Of a stretch of DNA of 63,126 nt, positions 47,340-57,842 are shown one piece after another. Position numbers and translations under genes: made by a program. The notes beneath the pieces were generated by a model that had not been told where the DNA came from, searched no databases, and saw only the letters and a program-made list of their open reading frames with translations. Numbering within the stretch: the first letter of the stretch is position 1; each line of letters opens with the position of its first letter. Source of the DNA: Bacteroidia bacterium (GTDB lineage: Bacteria > Bacteroidota > Bacteroidia > Bacteroidales > Bacteroidaceae); contig RZZX01000005.1 of assembly GCA_009929715.1 (NCBI GenBank), positions 1 through 63,126 on the forward strand, read 5' to 3'.

Positions 47340-48839
47340 TTACTCCATGTTGTCGTCAGAGAAGATCTCTTGGGTGAGTGAACTGATTTTCCGTTGTATC
47401 CAGCTCGGTCCGGCTTGCTCCTTCCGTCGGCGTTTTGCCTCCTCTTTTCTCCGTTTCTCTTCCTCTCTGGCCGCTTTGGCTGCTGCTTTGGCGAGTCTCT
47501 CTTCCTCCTCCTTTTTCTTGCGGGCTATCTCCATTTGCAATCTCAGCTCCTCGTCATCTCGGAACATATCTTGTGAGGAGCCTGCGTAAGGTGTTTCCAT
47601 ATCCGAAAAATCGAATGTTGCTTCAGAGAACTCTTTCTCTTCTGTTTCTTGAAGAGGTTGTTGCGGCTGTGTTGTTTTTCTCTCGCATAAGCAACAGTTT
47701 TGTGTTCCCTCAAAGAGTAAGCCCAAAGCTGTGTTTTGTGTGGCATCTTTCCTTAACACTTGGGCCGGAGCCTCTGCGGAGTTGCGGATCGATTTAGCGA
47801 GACGTACTTTCTCTATTTTTGCTCGTTTGCGGAGCATCTCGTCCAATCCACGCAGGTTGGCTGCTCCACCCGTCATGATTAGGCCAGCCAACAATTTATC
47901 ATCATACCCCGAAAGTTGGAGTTGATTCCAGACATTGGTGATAATCTCTTCCGCCCGTGCTTCAATGATTATATTCAGTCTTTCCAGCTCAACGCTTCTA
48001 CTCTCATCTGCGAGTATGCAAGCCGCCGGTTCTTCCCGATCGATATCCTCTTCATAGACCACATTTCCATAGGTCTTTTTCAGCTGTTCGGCCTCCTCTT
48101 CCTCTATTTGGAGTGTTGTGAGGTCTTTCGTTATGTTATTCCCCCCCAATGGTAAGACACTGAGGAAGCGTAAGATGTTGTTCTTGTACACCGATACAGT
48201 AGTGGTATCGGCTCCAAAGTCGATCAAGGCACATCCCGAGCGGCGTTCCGTTTCGGTAAGCACCGCATCGGCCGTCACTATTGGAGCTATCAAAAGATCG
48301 GCTATCTCTATCTTAGCCTGTTCGAAGCAACGCTCTAAATTCTTCTTGACCGATGAGCGGGCAATGATGTTTAAAAAACGTCCTTCGATGTGGTTGCCAG
48401 CTACTCCTACTGGGTCGGCTTGGAGATTGTTGCCTATTTTATACTCTTGGGGGGCTACATCCAAGACATCCATATCTATTAAAGGGATGGCGATGTTCTC
48501 ATCACCGATAGAGCTGACAAGCTCTTCAGAGATGATCGTGCCTTCTTCTAAGTTTCGGCTCACCACATTTCGTATAGTCCGTAACGACTGTCCGCCGATA
48601 CCGACATAAACCCTGCCGATTGAGTTGTTCAGCTCTCCTTCGAGTCTGTTGATCAACGATGTCAGGCTTTGTGCCGTTTTGTCCAAGTTGTAAACCACTC
48701 CTTTGCGGATAAATTGCGAGGAGTCTTCTTGAGCATAAGCCAGTACCTGCATGCTCCCATCACTCTTCTTTCTTCCGGCTATGCCGATAATCTTTGATGA
48801 ACCTAATTCAATCGCTGCGATAAATTCTGTTGTTGCCAT
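47340..48839 (-). CDS. ftsA: Cell division protein FtsA
   Basis: Actin-like ATPase that anchors FtsZ to the membrane. IAAIELGSSKIIGIAG is the phosphate-1 motif, ALIDFGADTTTVSVYKN phosphate-2 and GLIMTGGAANLRGLDEML the adenosine region. The tail is unusual in having about 80 charged residues of low complexity (KKEEEERLAKAAAKAAREE) before an amphipathic C-terminal helix (PSWIQRKISSLTQEIF), the expected membrane anchor. The start at 48839 (MATTEFIAA) gives 499 residues; 48851 would add four. 84 bp after ftsQ. Confidence 0.95.
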   Translation of the reverse strand: MATTEFIAAIELGSSKIIGIAGRKKSDGSMQVLAYAQEDSSQFIRKGVVYNLDKTAQSLTSLINRLEGELNNSIGRVYVGIGGQSLRTIRNVVSRNLEEGTIISEELVSSIGDENIAIPLIDMDVLDVAPQEYKIGNNLQADPVGVAGNHIEGRFLNIIARSSVKKNLERCFEQAKIEIADLLIAPIVTADAVLTETERRSGCALIDFGADTTTVSVYKNNILRFLSVLPLGGNNITKDLTTLQIEEEEAEQLKKTYGNVVYEEDIDREEPAACILADESRSVELERLNIIIEARAEEIITNVWNQLQLSGYDDKLLAGLIMTGGAANLRGLDEMLRKRAKIEKVRLAKSIRNSAEAPAQVLRKDATQNTALGLLFEGTQNCCLCERKTTQPQQPLQETEEKEFSEATFDFSDMETPYAGSSQDMFRDDEELRLQMEIARKKKEEEERLAKAAAKAAREEEKRRKEEAKRRRKEQAGPSWIQRKISSLTQEIFSDDNME

Positions 48840-48923
48840 ATCTCTTCTCAATAATTGCCTAGTTGATTATCTGTTTGTCCTATTCTCTGATAATAATTGC
48901 GGCAGGTTCATTTACTCTTTTTG

Positions 48924-49721
48924 TTATTCAAGGACCCTATGTGTGGTATTGATGGAATCAGTTACCACCTGAATAGTTCCTTTAGGTTCAGGTTTAGTAC
49001 AAATTATTTGGTTGTTAAATTCCAAGCTGATGCGTGAATACTTATTCCATCCCACTTTATTTAACGCTTTCGTATAGAACGTTTTTAAGCGTTCTAGCTT
49101 CTGTTCAAAATCATCCAACTTACCCAGATATACCAAGTGGCTACCCACCCTTGGAATGAACTCTATGTTCTTATCGGGTAGGACATTTACTTGTTCTATT
49201 TGTGCTTCCCAGAACTTGTTATTTTGCAAAAATACACCAAACTTATATAAATCCCTCATTGCAAACGACTTTTCTACATTTCCGGTCACAATAACCCGGT
49301 GTGCAATGCATTTTGCTTCGGGTGGCATGATCATTCCTTTGTTGTCTAAATAGTAATCATCTCCATTGGCAGCCATGATGCGTAAGATGGGGATGCGTTG
49401 TGTTGCTTCGACCTTGATTTTGCCGTTTGGTGTTTTATAACACTCTACCTCATCGATCAGCGGATGCTTTTTCAGTTCCCGTTCAAGCGATTTGGTAGAG
49501 ATGTGTTCCATGGGTTTGCCTACCGGATAGATTCCTTTTTTCTGGAGGATGTTTTTAATCTCCTCTTTGTTGATAAAACCGGCGTAGACGGTATCCTTGA
49601 TGATCAACTCCATGTCCGAACAAGTCTGGCGGGCAGGCTTGTTATTGAGGGCAGTTAAGGCTACAACTAAATAGGCCATAAGTGCCAGCATGAGGATGAG
49701 TAGAAGGATTTTCTTGATCAT
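48924..49721 (-). CDS. ftsQ: Cell division protein FtsQ
   Basis: Bitopic division protein linking FtsL and partners to the septum. One N-terminal membrane helix (about residues 3-25), then a POTRA domain (about 40-115, GFINKEEIKNILQKKGIYPVG, LKKHPLIDEVECYKTPNG) and a beta-rich C-terminal domain (about 120-250). 265 residues. Overall sequence is divergent, as usual for FtsQ; the call rests on POTRA, topology and position between murC and ftsA (2 bp after murC). Confidence 0.9.
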   Translation of the reverse strand: MIKKILLLILMLALMAYLVVALTALNNKPARQTCSDMELIIKDTVYAGFINKEEIKNILQKKGIYPVGKPMEHISTKSLERELKKHPLIDEVECYKTPNGKIKVEATQRIPILRIMAANGDDYYLDNKGMIMPPEAKCIAHRVIVTGNVEKSFAMRDLYKFGVFLQNNKFWEAQIEQVNVLPDKNIEFIPRVGSHLVYLGKLDDFEQKLERLKTFYTKALNKVGWNKYSRISLEFNNQIICTKPEPKGTIQVVTDSINTTHRVLE

Positions 49722-49723
49722 AA

Positions 49724-51100
49724 TTACTTCCTTTCTAAAAGTTCACCGATGGCTGGTACGTAATTATCTACGTCGCCTGCACCTAGAACCATCAGTACTT
49801 CGATCTGTTTTGTTCTTAGCGTATCCAAAAGTTCTTCTTTGGGACATAGGGTTTTTTCGATGCCCGGGCGGAGGTTGTCGTATATCAGTTTGCTGCTGAC
49901 TCCATCAATCGGTGTTTCGCGAGCTGGATAGATCTCGGTCAGAATCACCTCGTCGAGCAGAGAGAGGCTGTCGGCAAAGGCTTGATAAAAGTCTTTGGTA
50001 CGGCTATATAGATGTGGTTGGAAGATCGCAGTAATCTTCTTATCGGCGTAAAGCTCACGCATGGATCGGACACTCTGTTCTATCTCTGAGGGGTGGTGCG
50101 CATAATCGCTTAGGAAGACCAAACGGTCGTTTTTTATCTTAAAGTCGAACCGACGGTCCACTCCTCTAAAGCTCTCCATGCCCCGCTTAATCTCTTCATC
50201 GGTTACCTCGTTGAGGTGCGCCAAAGCCATGGCAGCAACGCCATTCTCAATGTTGATGCTTACTGGTACCCCTAATCGGATGTTGTTGATGCGGGTATCT
50301 GGTGCCACAAAATCAATGTATATTTCACCATTTCCAATGCGGATATTCTCGGCATGAAAATCGCCTTTATCGCGCGAATAAGAGTAGACTTTAACCCCCT
50401 CCTGAACCTTTGGTTGTAAACTGACCCCTTGTCGGATGATCAGTGCGCCACTCGGTTGTATCAGGGAGGTATAATGCTCGAAGCTTTGCAGATAGGCCTC
50501 TTCGGTGCCGTAAATATCTAAGTGGTCGGGATCGGTTGAGGTGATGACCGACATATAAGGTGAGAGCCAATGGAAAGAGCGGTCGAACTCATCGGCTTCA
50601 ATCACTGTGTATGGGCTCTCTTGGGAGAGTAGGAGGTTGGTGCCATAATTCTTTGAGATGCCTCCTAGGAAGGCGGTGCACTCTACATGCGATTGGTGTA
50701 GAAGGTGTGCTGTCATGGTCGACGTGGTTGTTTTGCCATGCGTCCCGGCTACACAGAGTCCTTTGCTGGAATGTGTGATGGTGCCTAGTACTTGGGCGCG
50801 CTTCTGTATTTCAAATCCGTTGGTCCTGAAATAGACCAATTCGGCATGATCGGCAGGAACGGCTGGGGTAAGTACCACCAAGGTGTGAGCTTGGTCGCGA
50901 CAAGGCTCTGGTATCAAGTCGGCATTTTCTTCATAATGTATCTGTGCACCTTCTGCCACGAGGCTTTCGGTCAGCGGAGTTGCTGTGCGGTCATAGCCTG
51001 CTACAAATTTACCTTTGTAAAGGAAATAGCGTACTAGAGCGCTCATGCCGATACCGCCGGCGCCCACAAAATAAACTGATTTTATGTTTTCTATATTCAT
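49724..51100 (-). CDS. murC: UDP-N-acetylmuramate-L-alanine ligase
   Basis: Adds L-alanine to UDP-MurNAc, the first amino acid of the stem peptide. Three domains: N-terminal Rossmann fold (YFVGAGGIGMSALVRYFL), central ATP-binding domain with GTHGKTTTSTMTAHL and the EADEFDRSFH metal site, and the C-terminal domain with DYAHHPSEIEQS. 458 residues. 13 bp after murG. Confidence 0.97.
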   Translation of the reverse strand: MNIENIKSVYFVGAGGIGMSALVRYFLYKGKFVAGYDRTATPLTESLVAEGAQIHYEENADLIPEPCRDQAHTLVVLTPAVPADHAELVYFRTNGFEIQKRAQVLGTITHSSKGLCVAGTHGKTTTSTMTAHLLHQSHVECTAFLGGISKNYGTNLLLSQESPYTVIEADEFDRSFHWLSPYMSVITSTDPDHLDIYGTEEAYLQSFEHYTSLIQPSGALIIRQGVSLQPKVQEGVKVYSYSRDKGDFHAENIRIGNGEIYIDFVAPDTRINNIRLGVPVSINIENGVAAMALAHLNEVTDEEIKRGMESFRGVDRRFDFKIKNDRLVFLSDYAHHPSEIEQSVRSMRELYADKKITAIFQPHLYSRTKDFYQAFADSLSLLDEVILTEIYPARETPIDGVSSKLIYDNLRPGIEKTLCPKEELLDTLRTKQIEVLMVLGAGDVDNYVPAIGELLERK

Positions 51101-51113
51101 AGGTTGTGTCTAC

Positions 51114-52259
51114 TTATTGTAATTTTTTGGTGGATTTATGGGCTGTTTGTTCCGCCAAATTAATGACCTCATGGGCTATGATTGCTGCGGAGTTGGGAAG
51201 AGCCATTTGGGCTATCTGCCGACTGAGTTCGGTGAGTTTTCCCTCATCCTTTACGGTCGACAAGGCCAGTGGGACCAACGCCTTTTCGGCTTCGTCATCT
51301 CGGACAAAGAGGGCGGCTTGCTTCTGAACCAATGCTAGTGCGTTCTTGGTTTGGTGATCTTCAGCCACATTGGGCGAAGGAACCAGTATAACCGGTTTGC
51401 CAAGCAAACAAAATTCCGAGATCGATCCGGCCCCGGCCCGCGAAATGACTAAATCGGCAGCAGCGTATGCGGCAGCCATGTCTTTGATGAAATCGGTGAC
51501 ATAGAGGTGGTCTATTGGTGCAGAAGCAGCTTTTACTCCCTTCATGACTTGGTGGAAGTACATCTTGCCGGTTTGCCAGATCACTTGTATCTCACTGTTG
51601 GCTTGAATGGTTGGCAAGGCTTCCAGTAAGGTATTGTTGATGGTGCGTGCTCCCAAGCTACCGCCTATGATCAAGATCGTTTTTTTGTGGGGATCCAGAC
51701 CGAACTGTTTCAAGGCCTCTACCTTTGAAAGGGAGGCTCGTACCAGGTTTTGTCGCACCGGGTTGCCCGTCAGACTAATCTTGTTGGCTGGGAAGAAGCG
51801 CTCCATACCTTCGTACGCCACGCATATCTTGTACGCTTTTTTAGCCAACAGCTTATTGGTTACTCCAGCGTATGAGTTTTGTTCTTGAATCAATGTTGGA
51901 ATGCCCATCATGGCCGCCGTTTTTAGGGTTGGCCCGCTGGCATAGCCACCTACCCCCACTGCAACTTGCGGTTTAAACTGCTTGATGATGCGTCGGGCTT
52001 TCCACTGGCTGCGTGCCAGCTTGACCAAGACGGCAATGTTTTTCCACAAGTGTTTGCGGTCGAAGCCAGCTATCGGCAAGCCGATAATCTCATAACCGGC
52101 ATCGGGTACGCGTTGCATCTCCATGCGTCCTTCGGCGCCAACGAAAAGGATCTTGGCATTGGGACGCTCTTCTTTGATGGCGTTGGCAATCGAGATGGCT
52201 GGGAAGATGTGTCCTCCGGTGCCTCCTCCGCTGATGATTATTCTAAGTTCTTTTTTCAT
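51114..52259 (-). CDS. murG: UDP-GlcNAc transferase MurG (lipid II synthase)
   Basis: Inner-membrane peripheral GT-B enzyme adding GlcNAc to lipid I to give lipid II. N-terminal GGGTGGHIFPAISIANAI, VGVGGYASGPTLKTA and the C-terminal donor site ISRAGAGSISEFCLLGKPVILVPSP are diagnostic. 381 residues. Between ftsW (32 bp) and murC. Confidence 0.97.
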   Translation of the reverse strand: MKKELRIIISGGGTGGHIFPAISIANAIKEERPNAKILFVGAEGRMEMQRVPDAGYEIIGLPIAGFDRKHLWKNIAVLVKLARSQWKARRIIKQFKPQVAVGVGGYASGPTLKTAAMMGIPTLIQEQNSYAGVTNKLLAKKAYKICVAYEGMERFFPANKISLTGNPVRQNLVRASLSKVEALKQFGLDPHKKTILIIGGSLGARTINNTLLEALPTIQANSEIQVIWQTGKMYFHQVMKGVKAASAPIDHLYVTDFIKDMAAAYAAADLVISRAGAGSISEFCLLGKPVILVPSPNVAEDHQTKNALALVQKQAALFVRDDEAEKALVPLALSTVKDEGKLTELSRQIAQMALPNSAAIIAHEVINLAEQTAHKSTKKLQ

Positions 52260-52291
52260 ACGTTTCTTATCCTGACTAATTTTTACCTATA

Positions 52292-53596
52292 CTATTTATC
52301 ACTTTCGTCTTCGAACTGCGCATCGCTGTTTAGGATCTTAGCTTTGGGCTCTTCACCTATGAGGGCTTGTGAAGCGATGGTTGGCTCCTCTTGTTGTTCG
52401 AGCAGGGCGGTCTCTTTTTGTGCTTCTAAATGGGCCGTGTAACGGCTGATGCTTAGTATCATGCCGATGTAGGCGCAATTGATGAGGGTACTTGTTCCTC
52501 CTTTGCTGATGAGTGGTAGGGGCTGCCCGGTAACGGGGAACAGGCCAACTGCCACCATCATGTTGATAAGGGCTTGCGAAACCAACAGTAAGGCGATGCC
52601 CATGATTAGAAAAGCCGGAAAGGTCCGGTCGCACTTCTGAGCAATGCGCCCCACACGCATGAGTAGACACATGTATAAGAAAACCACGCCTATACCGCCT
52701 ATGAGCCCAATCTCTTCGATGACAATGGCAAAGATGAAATCGGAAAAGGCTTGGCTTAGGAAATCGCGTTGGATGGAGTTGCCTGGCCCTTTTCCTACAA
52801 CGTTACTGGTGGCCACAGCGATGTGGGCATGGGCTATCTGTGCATCTTTATCAATGTCGAACTTGGCTGCCGGTACCTCTTCTTTGTTGAAAAAACCCTT
52901 TACACGGTTTTGCCAAGTCTCGAAACGGTGTAGCCCGGGGGTGTTGTGCAGTGTCTCAGCCGGAATGAGCATCACTAGGCCAACGATTAAACTCACGACA
53001 AGAACTCCCCCACCGATCAGTGTGAGTAGCTTTTTGGTAGCGACTCGACCGATAACCATGAGCATAAAGACAACTCCTAGGAGCAGCATGGCTGTAGAGA
53101 GGTTCTCTGGTGCGATAAGGACTACCACAAGACCGGTCAGAATCATGATGTATTTAAACGCCTTTGGATTGGCTCCGTGTTCGTCTTGTTTTTTGGATAA
53201 GATGAATGACACGGCAATGATGACAGCCATCTTGGCGAGTTCGGAGGGCTGGAACTGAACGCCCATGAAGGTCATCCAGCGTGCAGCACCATTGACGCGG
53301 TCGCCCGTTATGAAACCCATTAGAGTGACAAAGGCCAACAAGACGACCGAAATGGGATAAAGAAATACTGGAAAGACTTGAAACCATTTGTAGGGGATGT
53401 TGTGCATCAGCACAACAATGATGGCACCAACCATCAAAATGAGCGAGTGCTGTGTAATGGGACCCCAATGGTCGCCACTCTTATAGGTGAGTGTCGATGC
53501 GGCCGAGAAGACTTCGACAATCGAAATCAGACAGAGTAACAGGAAAATGACCCAGATCACTTTGTCTCCCTTAAATATGTTCCTTAATAGATCCAT
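52292..53596 (-). CDS. ftsW: SEDS peptidoglycan polymerase FtsW
   Basis: Polymerises lipid II at the septum together with FtsI. About ten membrane helices; conserved RVNGAARWM near residue 80, SELAKMAVII and the C-terminal PVTGQPLPLISKGGTSTLINCAYIGMIL region. A roughly 55-residue acidic cytoplasmic tail is added. Assigned FtsW rather than RodA because of its place in the dcw cluster. Confidence 0.94.
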   Translation of the reverse strand: MDLLRNIFKGDKVIWVIFLLLCLISIVEVFSAASTLTYKSGDHWGPITQHSLILMVGAIIVVLMHNIPYKWFQVFPVFLYPISVVLLAFVTLMGFITGDRVNGAARWMTFMGVQFQPSELAKMAVIIAVSFILSKKQDEHGANPKAFKYIMILTGLVVVLIAPENLSTAMLLLGVVFMLMVIGRVATKKLLTLIGGGVLVVSLIVGLVMLIPAETLHNTPGLHRFETWQNRVKGFFNKEEVPAAKFDIDKDAQIAHAHIAVATSNVVGKGPGNSIQRDFLSQAFSDFIFAIVIEEIGLIGGIGVVFLYMCLLMRVGRIAQKCDRTFPAFLIMGIALLLVSQALINMMVAVGLFPVTGQPLPLISKGGTSTLINCAYIGMILSISRYTAHLEAQKETALLEQQEEPTIASQALIGEEPKAKILNSDAQFEDESDK

Positions 53597-53668
53597 TTGT
53601 ATCTCAATATTCTATTCATGTAGCATGAATGGTCCACGACTTTCTTGTTTTATCTATACTTATCGGCG

Positions 53669-55003
53669 TTAGAGTTCTCTAACGTATTTCTTGAACTGTT
53701 CTCCCCGATCTTCGTAGCTTTTAAAAAGATCGAAGGATGCGCAACAGGGACTCAATAAAACGGTTTCTCCTTTTTGAGCTAACCGATAGGCGGCTTCTAC
53801 AGCCTCTTTCATGCCAGTTTGCACATCGGCTACCGGTAAGCCTAAGCGGTCGAAGAAGGCATGTAACGTCTCATTGTGAAGTCCTAAATAAACGAGTGCA
53901 GAGCATTTCTCTCGCACCAAGTCTTCGATCTCTGTATAGTCATTTCCTTTGTCTTTTCCTCCTAGAATAAGCACTGTTTTGGTTTTTATACTTTGCAAAG
54001 CATACCAGCATGAATTGACATTGGTGGCTTTGGAATCGTTGATGAAGTCAATACCGCGCACACGGGCTACTTTTTCTAAGCGGTGCTCTACACCTTTAAA
54101 GTCGGATAGGGCCTTGCGGATGTTGTCTTTGGTTATACCAGCAAGGTTGGCCGATAGTCCCGCAGCAAGTGAATTGTACAGGTTGTGCTGTCCAGTCAGT
54201 GCCAACTCTTCTTGCTCCATGTTGAAGGCGATCGGTTCGGTTATTTTCACTTCGTTTTCCTCTACGTAAGCGATGACGCCCTCTTTCTTTATGGCCGAGA
54301 ATGGGTATAGATGGGCTTTCAAACCATGCTTTTCCAGCTCCTTTTTGATGATTGGATCGTCGTTCCAGAAGATAAAAGCATCGTCCGGTGTCTGGTTTTG
54401 AGTGATGCGGAACTTCGCATTGATGTAGTTCTGCATGCAGTGCTCATAGCGATCCAGATGATCGGGAGTGATATTCATCAGAACAGCAATGTTGGCATGA
54501 AAGTCGTACATGTCATCGAGTTGGAAAGAGCTTAGTTCGATGATGTAGTAGTCGTGTTGCTCTTCTGCGACTTGGAGGGCCAAGCTTTTTCCGATGTTGC
54601 CGGCTAGCCCTACATTTAATCCGGCACTTTTGAATATATGGTAAATCAGCGACGTGGTGGTCGTTTTTCCATTCGATCCCGTGATACAGACCATTTTGGC
54701 GGTTGTATAACGTCCGGCAAACTCTATTTCGGAAATAATCGATGTTCCTTGTGCTTTTAGCTTTTGAATGATGGGAGCCTCATTTGGAATACCGGGACTT
54801 TTGACTACTTCATCGGCATTGAGGATCAGCTCTTCAGTATGCTGCTGCTCCTCCCAAGCTATTCCGTAAGCCTGAAGTTGCTCTTTGTATTTCTCTTTAA
54901 TAGCCGACATATCTGAGACAAAGACCTCGAATCCTTTCACTTTGGCCAATACTGCTGCTCCCGCACCACTTTCGCCTGCTCCTAAAACAACCAATCTTTT
55001 CAT
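53669..55003 (-). CDS. murD: UDP-N-acetylmuramoyl-L-alanine-D-glutamate ligase
   Basis: Adds D-glutamate to UDP-MurNAc-L-Ala. N-terminal VVLGAGESGAGAAVLAK, ATP loop TGSNGKTTTTSLIYHI, metal-site region ELSSFQLDDMYDF and C-terminal INDSKATNVNSCWYALQ. 444 residues, normal. Lies 38 bp after mraY and 72 bp before ftsW. Confidence 0.97.
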   Translation of the reverse strand: MKRLVVLGAGESGAGAAVLAKVKGFEVFVSDMSAIKEKYKEQLQAYGIAWEEQQHTEELILNADEVVKSPGIPNEAPIIQKLKAQGTSIISEIEFAGRYTTAKMVCITGSNGKTTTTSLIYHIFKSAGLNVGLAGNIGKSLALQVAEEQHDYYIIELSSFQLDDMYDFHANIAVLMNITPDHLDRYEHCMQNYINAKFRITQNQTPDDAFIFWNDDPIIKKELEKHGLKAHLYPFSAIKKEGVIAYVEENEVKITEPIAFNMEQEELALTGQHNLYNSLAAGLSANLAGITKDNIRKALSDFKGVEHRLEKVARVRGIDFINDSKATNVNSCWYALQSIKTKTVLILGGKDKGNDYTEIEDLVREKCSALVYLGLHNETLHAFFDRLGLPVADVQTGMKEAVEAAYRLAQKGETVLLSPCCASFDLFKSYEDRGEQFKKYVREL

Positions 55004-55041
55004 TGTATACTATCCTATATTAATAACGATGTTTTTTTTAC

Positions 55042-56310
55042 TTATCTTATTTTGAGTGTAATGATGGTGATTGCCGCTAAGATAATGGTGACAATCCAAA
55101 ACCGTATCGTGATCTTCGATTCATGAAACAACCGATCCGGTTTGTTGAATTTGACGCTACACCCTGACTCCACTAGACTCATTGATGTTCTGAAATGGTC
55201 GTGAATAGGAGTGCGTTTAAACATCCGTTGCTTAACCCCCTTGCGTTTCCCCATTTTATAGTAGAAGCGCTGTAGAATAACCGATAGATTCTCTACTAAA
55301 AAGACACCGCACAAGATGGGTATGAGTAACTCTTTGTGTATGGCAATGGCAAAAACCGCAATGATTCCTCCGATTGTAAGGCTTCCGGTATCGCCCATGA
55401 AGATCTGTGCCGGATAGGCGTTGTACCAAAGAAATCCGATGAGTGCTCCGATAAAGGCGCAGATGAAAATAACTAACTCCTCGGAACCAGGTATGTACAT
55501 GATGTTGAGGTACTGGGCAAACTCAATGTGGGAAGAGACGTACGCCAGTATGCCCAATGTTATGCCGATGATGGCTGAGTTTCCGGCGGCCATTCCATCC
55601 ATCCCGTCGTTTAGGTTGGCTCCGTTCGAGACAGCTGTTACCACAAAGATGGTGATAATGACAAACAGAATCCAGCCGGCTGCTTGCGCATGCTCTCCCA
55701 TGAAGGTGACGATATCTGCATAGTCGAAGTTGTTGCTTTTAAGGAAAGGAATGGTGGTCTGTGTAGACTTGATGTTGTTCTTACTATGGACCACTTCCAT
55801 GGTTTGCCCCGGTTTATGAACTTCAAAGTTTTCGCGAATGACTACCGTGGGGCTTAGATAGAGGGTTAACCCAACGATGAGGCCGAGTCCAACTTGACCG
55901 ATGACTTTGAATTTGCCGTGTAAGCCCTCTTTGTCTTTCTTGAAGATTTTAATGTAGTCGTCTGCTCCTCCCAATGTTCCTAGCCAAACGGTGGTTACGA
56001 GCATCAATATCATGTAGACATTGTGCAGTTTTCCCAATAGGAGGCAAGGGATCAGGGTGGAGACGATAATGATGATCCCTCCCATACTTGGAACGCCTAC
56101 TTTGCTTACTCCAAAGGGGTCGATAGAGGCATCACGCTGAGTTTCGGTAATCTGCTTTTTCTTTAGAAAGTCAATAAATTTATCTCCCCAGATAATAGAG
56201 AGCAATAGGGCTAGAATGACAGCCATTAATGCCCGGAAAGAGGTGTATCCAAACATCCCTGCTCCTGGAAAATTAAGCTGTTGTAACCAGTCAAAAAGAT
56301 AATATAACAT
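55042..56310 (-). CDS. mraY: Phospho-MurNAc-pentapeptide transferase MraY
   Basis: Integral membrane enzyme that moves phospho-MurNAc-pentapeptide to undecaprenyl phosphate, giving lipid I. About ten membrane helices with the key loops GVPSMGGI, GGADDYIK, NGANLNDGMDGMAAG, GDTGSLTIGG and KRTPIHDHFRTS. At 422 residues it is longer than the E. coli enzyme (360); the extra length lies between about 170 and 215 in a periplasmic loop, a feature common in Bacteroidota. Confidence 0.96.
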   Translation of the reverse strand: MLYYLFDWLQQLNFPGAGMFGYTSFRALMAVILALLLSIIWGDKFIDFLKKKQITETQRDASIDPFGVSKVGVPSMGGIIIIVSTLIPCLLLGKLHNVYMILMLVTTVWLGTLGGADDYIKIFKKDKEGLHGKFKVIGQVGLGLIVGLTLYLSPTVVIRENFEVHKPGQTMEVVHSKNNIKSTQTTIPFLKSNNFDYADIVTFMGEHAQAAGWILFVIITIFVVTAVSNGANLNDGMDGMAAGNSAIIGITLGILAYVSSHIEFAQYLNIMYIPGSEELVIFICAFIGALIGFLWYNAYPAQIFMGDTGSLTIGGIIAVFAIAIHKELLIPILCGVFLVENLSVILQRFYYKMGKRKGVKQRMFKRTPIHDHFRTSMSLVESGCSVKFNKPDRLFHESKITIRFWIVTIILAAITIITLKIR

Positions 56311-56379
56311 GTTTATCTGTTTTTATATTCTGTTCTATGTACTGTTCTTTAAAGAGGCTTTGTGCCTTTTAAAATGCTA

Positions 56380-57828
56380 TTAGGCAAATATCTCTTTCAA
56401 GATTTCTTTATCATCGAAGTGGTGTTTGACCCCTTTGACGTCTTGGTAATTCTCATGTCCTTTCCCGGCCACTAAGATGACATCGCCTTTTTCGGCTAGC
56501 AGACAAGCTGTACGGATGGCTTCTTTGCGATCGACGATGCTGATGACCTGCTTTCTCTCTTCGTTGTTGAGTCCTTCTAGCATGTCATTGATGATGTCTT
56601 GGGGCTCCTCAAAGCGTGGGTTGTCTGAGGTGATAATGACTTTGTCACTTCCTTTGACAGCCTCTTTGGCCATGATGGGGCGTTTCCCTTTATCTCTGTT
56701 GCCACCGGCGCCAACTACTGTGATGACTTTGCCTTTACCTTCTAAAACACCATGGATGGCATCTAGTACATTGACTAGGGCGTCGGGTGTATGGGCGTAG
56801 TCTACAATAGCCGTGTAACCTTTTGGAGAGCGTACAGCATCAAATCGGCCTGAAACCGGTTGGAGTGTGCTTAGGGTGATCAAGACATCTTCTGCTTTTT
56901 CTCCTAGGAGTAGGGCTGCGCCATAGACTGCCAACAGGTTGGAGGCGTTGAATTTACCGATAAATTGGGCAAATAGCTCGCGGTTGTTTATATCTAACAG
57001 CATGCCGTCGAAATGGGATTCTAAAATCCGCCCTTTAAAATCGCTTAGGCTTCTGAGCGAATAAGTATAGACCTTTGAACGGGTGTTTTGTGTTATGACT
57101 AAGCCGTTCTTATCGTCTAAGTTGGTTAGACTGAAGGCATTCTTGGGCAGGTGGTCGAAGAATTTCTTCTTTGCTTTGAGATAGTTCTCTACTGTTTGAT
57201 GATAATCTAAGTGATCGCGTGTTAAATTGGTGAAGATACCACCGGCGAAGTTGAGCCCGCTGATCCTTTTTTGTTCGATCGCATGAGAGCTGACTTCCAT
57301 AAAGGCATATTGACAGCCTTGGGCAACCATCTCGGCAAGTAGTTGGTTGAGTGTGATGGGGTCAGGGGTGGTGTGTTCCGTGGGGATGGCTTGATCATTG
57401 ATGTAGTTGCATACAGTCGACACCAATCCTGCATTATACCCTAATCGGCGGAACGTGTTATATAAAAGTGTGGCAATTGTGGTCTTCCCATTTGTTCCCG
57501 TTACCCCTACAAGTCTTAGTTTAGAACTGGGATCTTCATAGAATGCTGTACTTACTTTTCCTACGGCATCTTCGCTGTCTTTAACTTGAATATAAACGAT
57601 TTGAGGGTGCAACTCTTCGGGCATTCTTTCACAAAGAACGGCAACTGCCCCTTTTTCTATGGCAGTAGAGATATACGTATGACCATCTGTCTGTGTGCCT
57701 GGCATAGCCATAAACAGATGTCCAGGCTTGATGAGACGAGAGTCTATTTGGACACCGGTGATTTCTATTTCTGAGTGACCTACCACTTGTTGTGGTTGAA
57801 TGGATTTTAATACATCATTTAATTTCAT
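56380..57828 (-). CDS. murE: UDP-MurNAc-tripeptide synthetase MurE (meso-DAP type)
   Basis: Adds the third residue of the stem peptide. ATP loop [45 protein letters not shown] and the C-terminal substrate motif DNPRFEEP. The arginine in DNPR is the family marker for meso-diaminopimelate over lysine, so the peptidoglycan should be DAP-type. 482 residues. 14 bp after ftsI. Confidence 0.96.
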   Translation of the reverse strand: MKLNDVLKSIQPQQVVGHSEIEITGVQIDSRLIKPGHLFMAMPGTQTDGHTYISTAIEKGAVAVLCERMPEELHPQIVYIQVKDSEDAVGKVSTAFYEDPSSKLRLVGVTGTNGKTTIATLLYNTFRRLGYNAGLVSTVCNYINDQAIPTEHTTPDPITLNQLLAEMVAQGCQYAFMEVSSHAIEQKRISGLNFAGGIFTNLTRDHLDYHQTVENYLKAKKKFFDHLPKNAFSLTNLDDKNGLVITQNTRSKVYTYSLRSLSDFKGRILESHFDGMLLDINNRELFAQFIGKFNASNLLAVYGAALLLGEKAEDVLITLSTLQPVSGRFDAVRSPKGYTAIVDYAHTPDALVNVLDAIHGVLEGKGKVITVVGAGGNRDKGKRPIMAKEAVKGSDKVIITSDNPRFEEPQDIINDMLEGLNNEERKQVISIVDRKEAIRTACLLAEKGDVILVAGKGHENYQDVKGVKHHFDDKEILKEIFA

Positions 57829-57842
57829 ATACTCTTCTTGTT

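Noticed and set aside
46783..47589. Plus-strand reading frame of 268 residues opposite ftsZ/ftsA
   Set aside because: Serine/proline/isoleucine-rich shadow of two conserved division genes.
52644..53258. Plus-strand reading frame opposite ftsW
   Set aside because: Methionine/threonine-rich shadow of the ftsW membrane segments.
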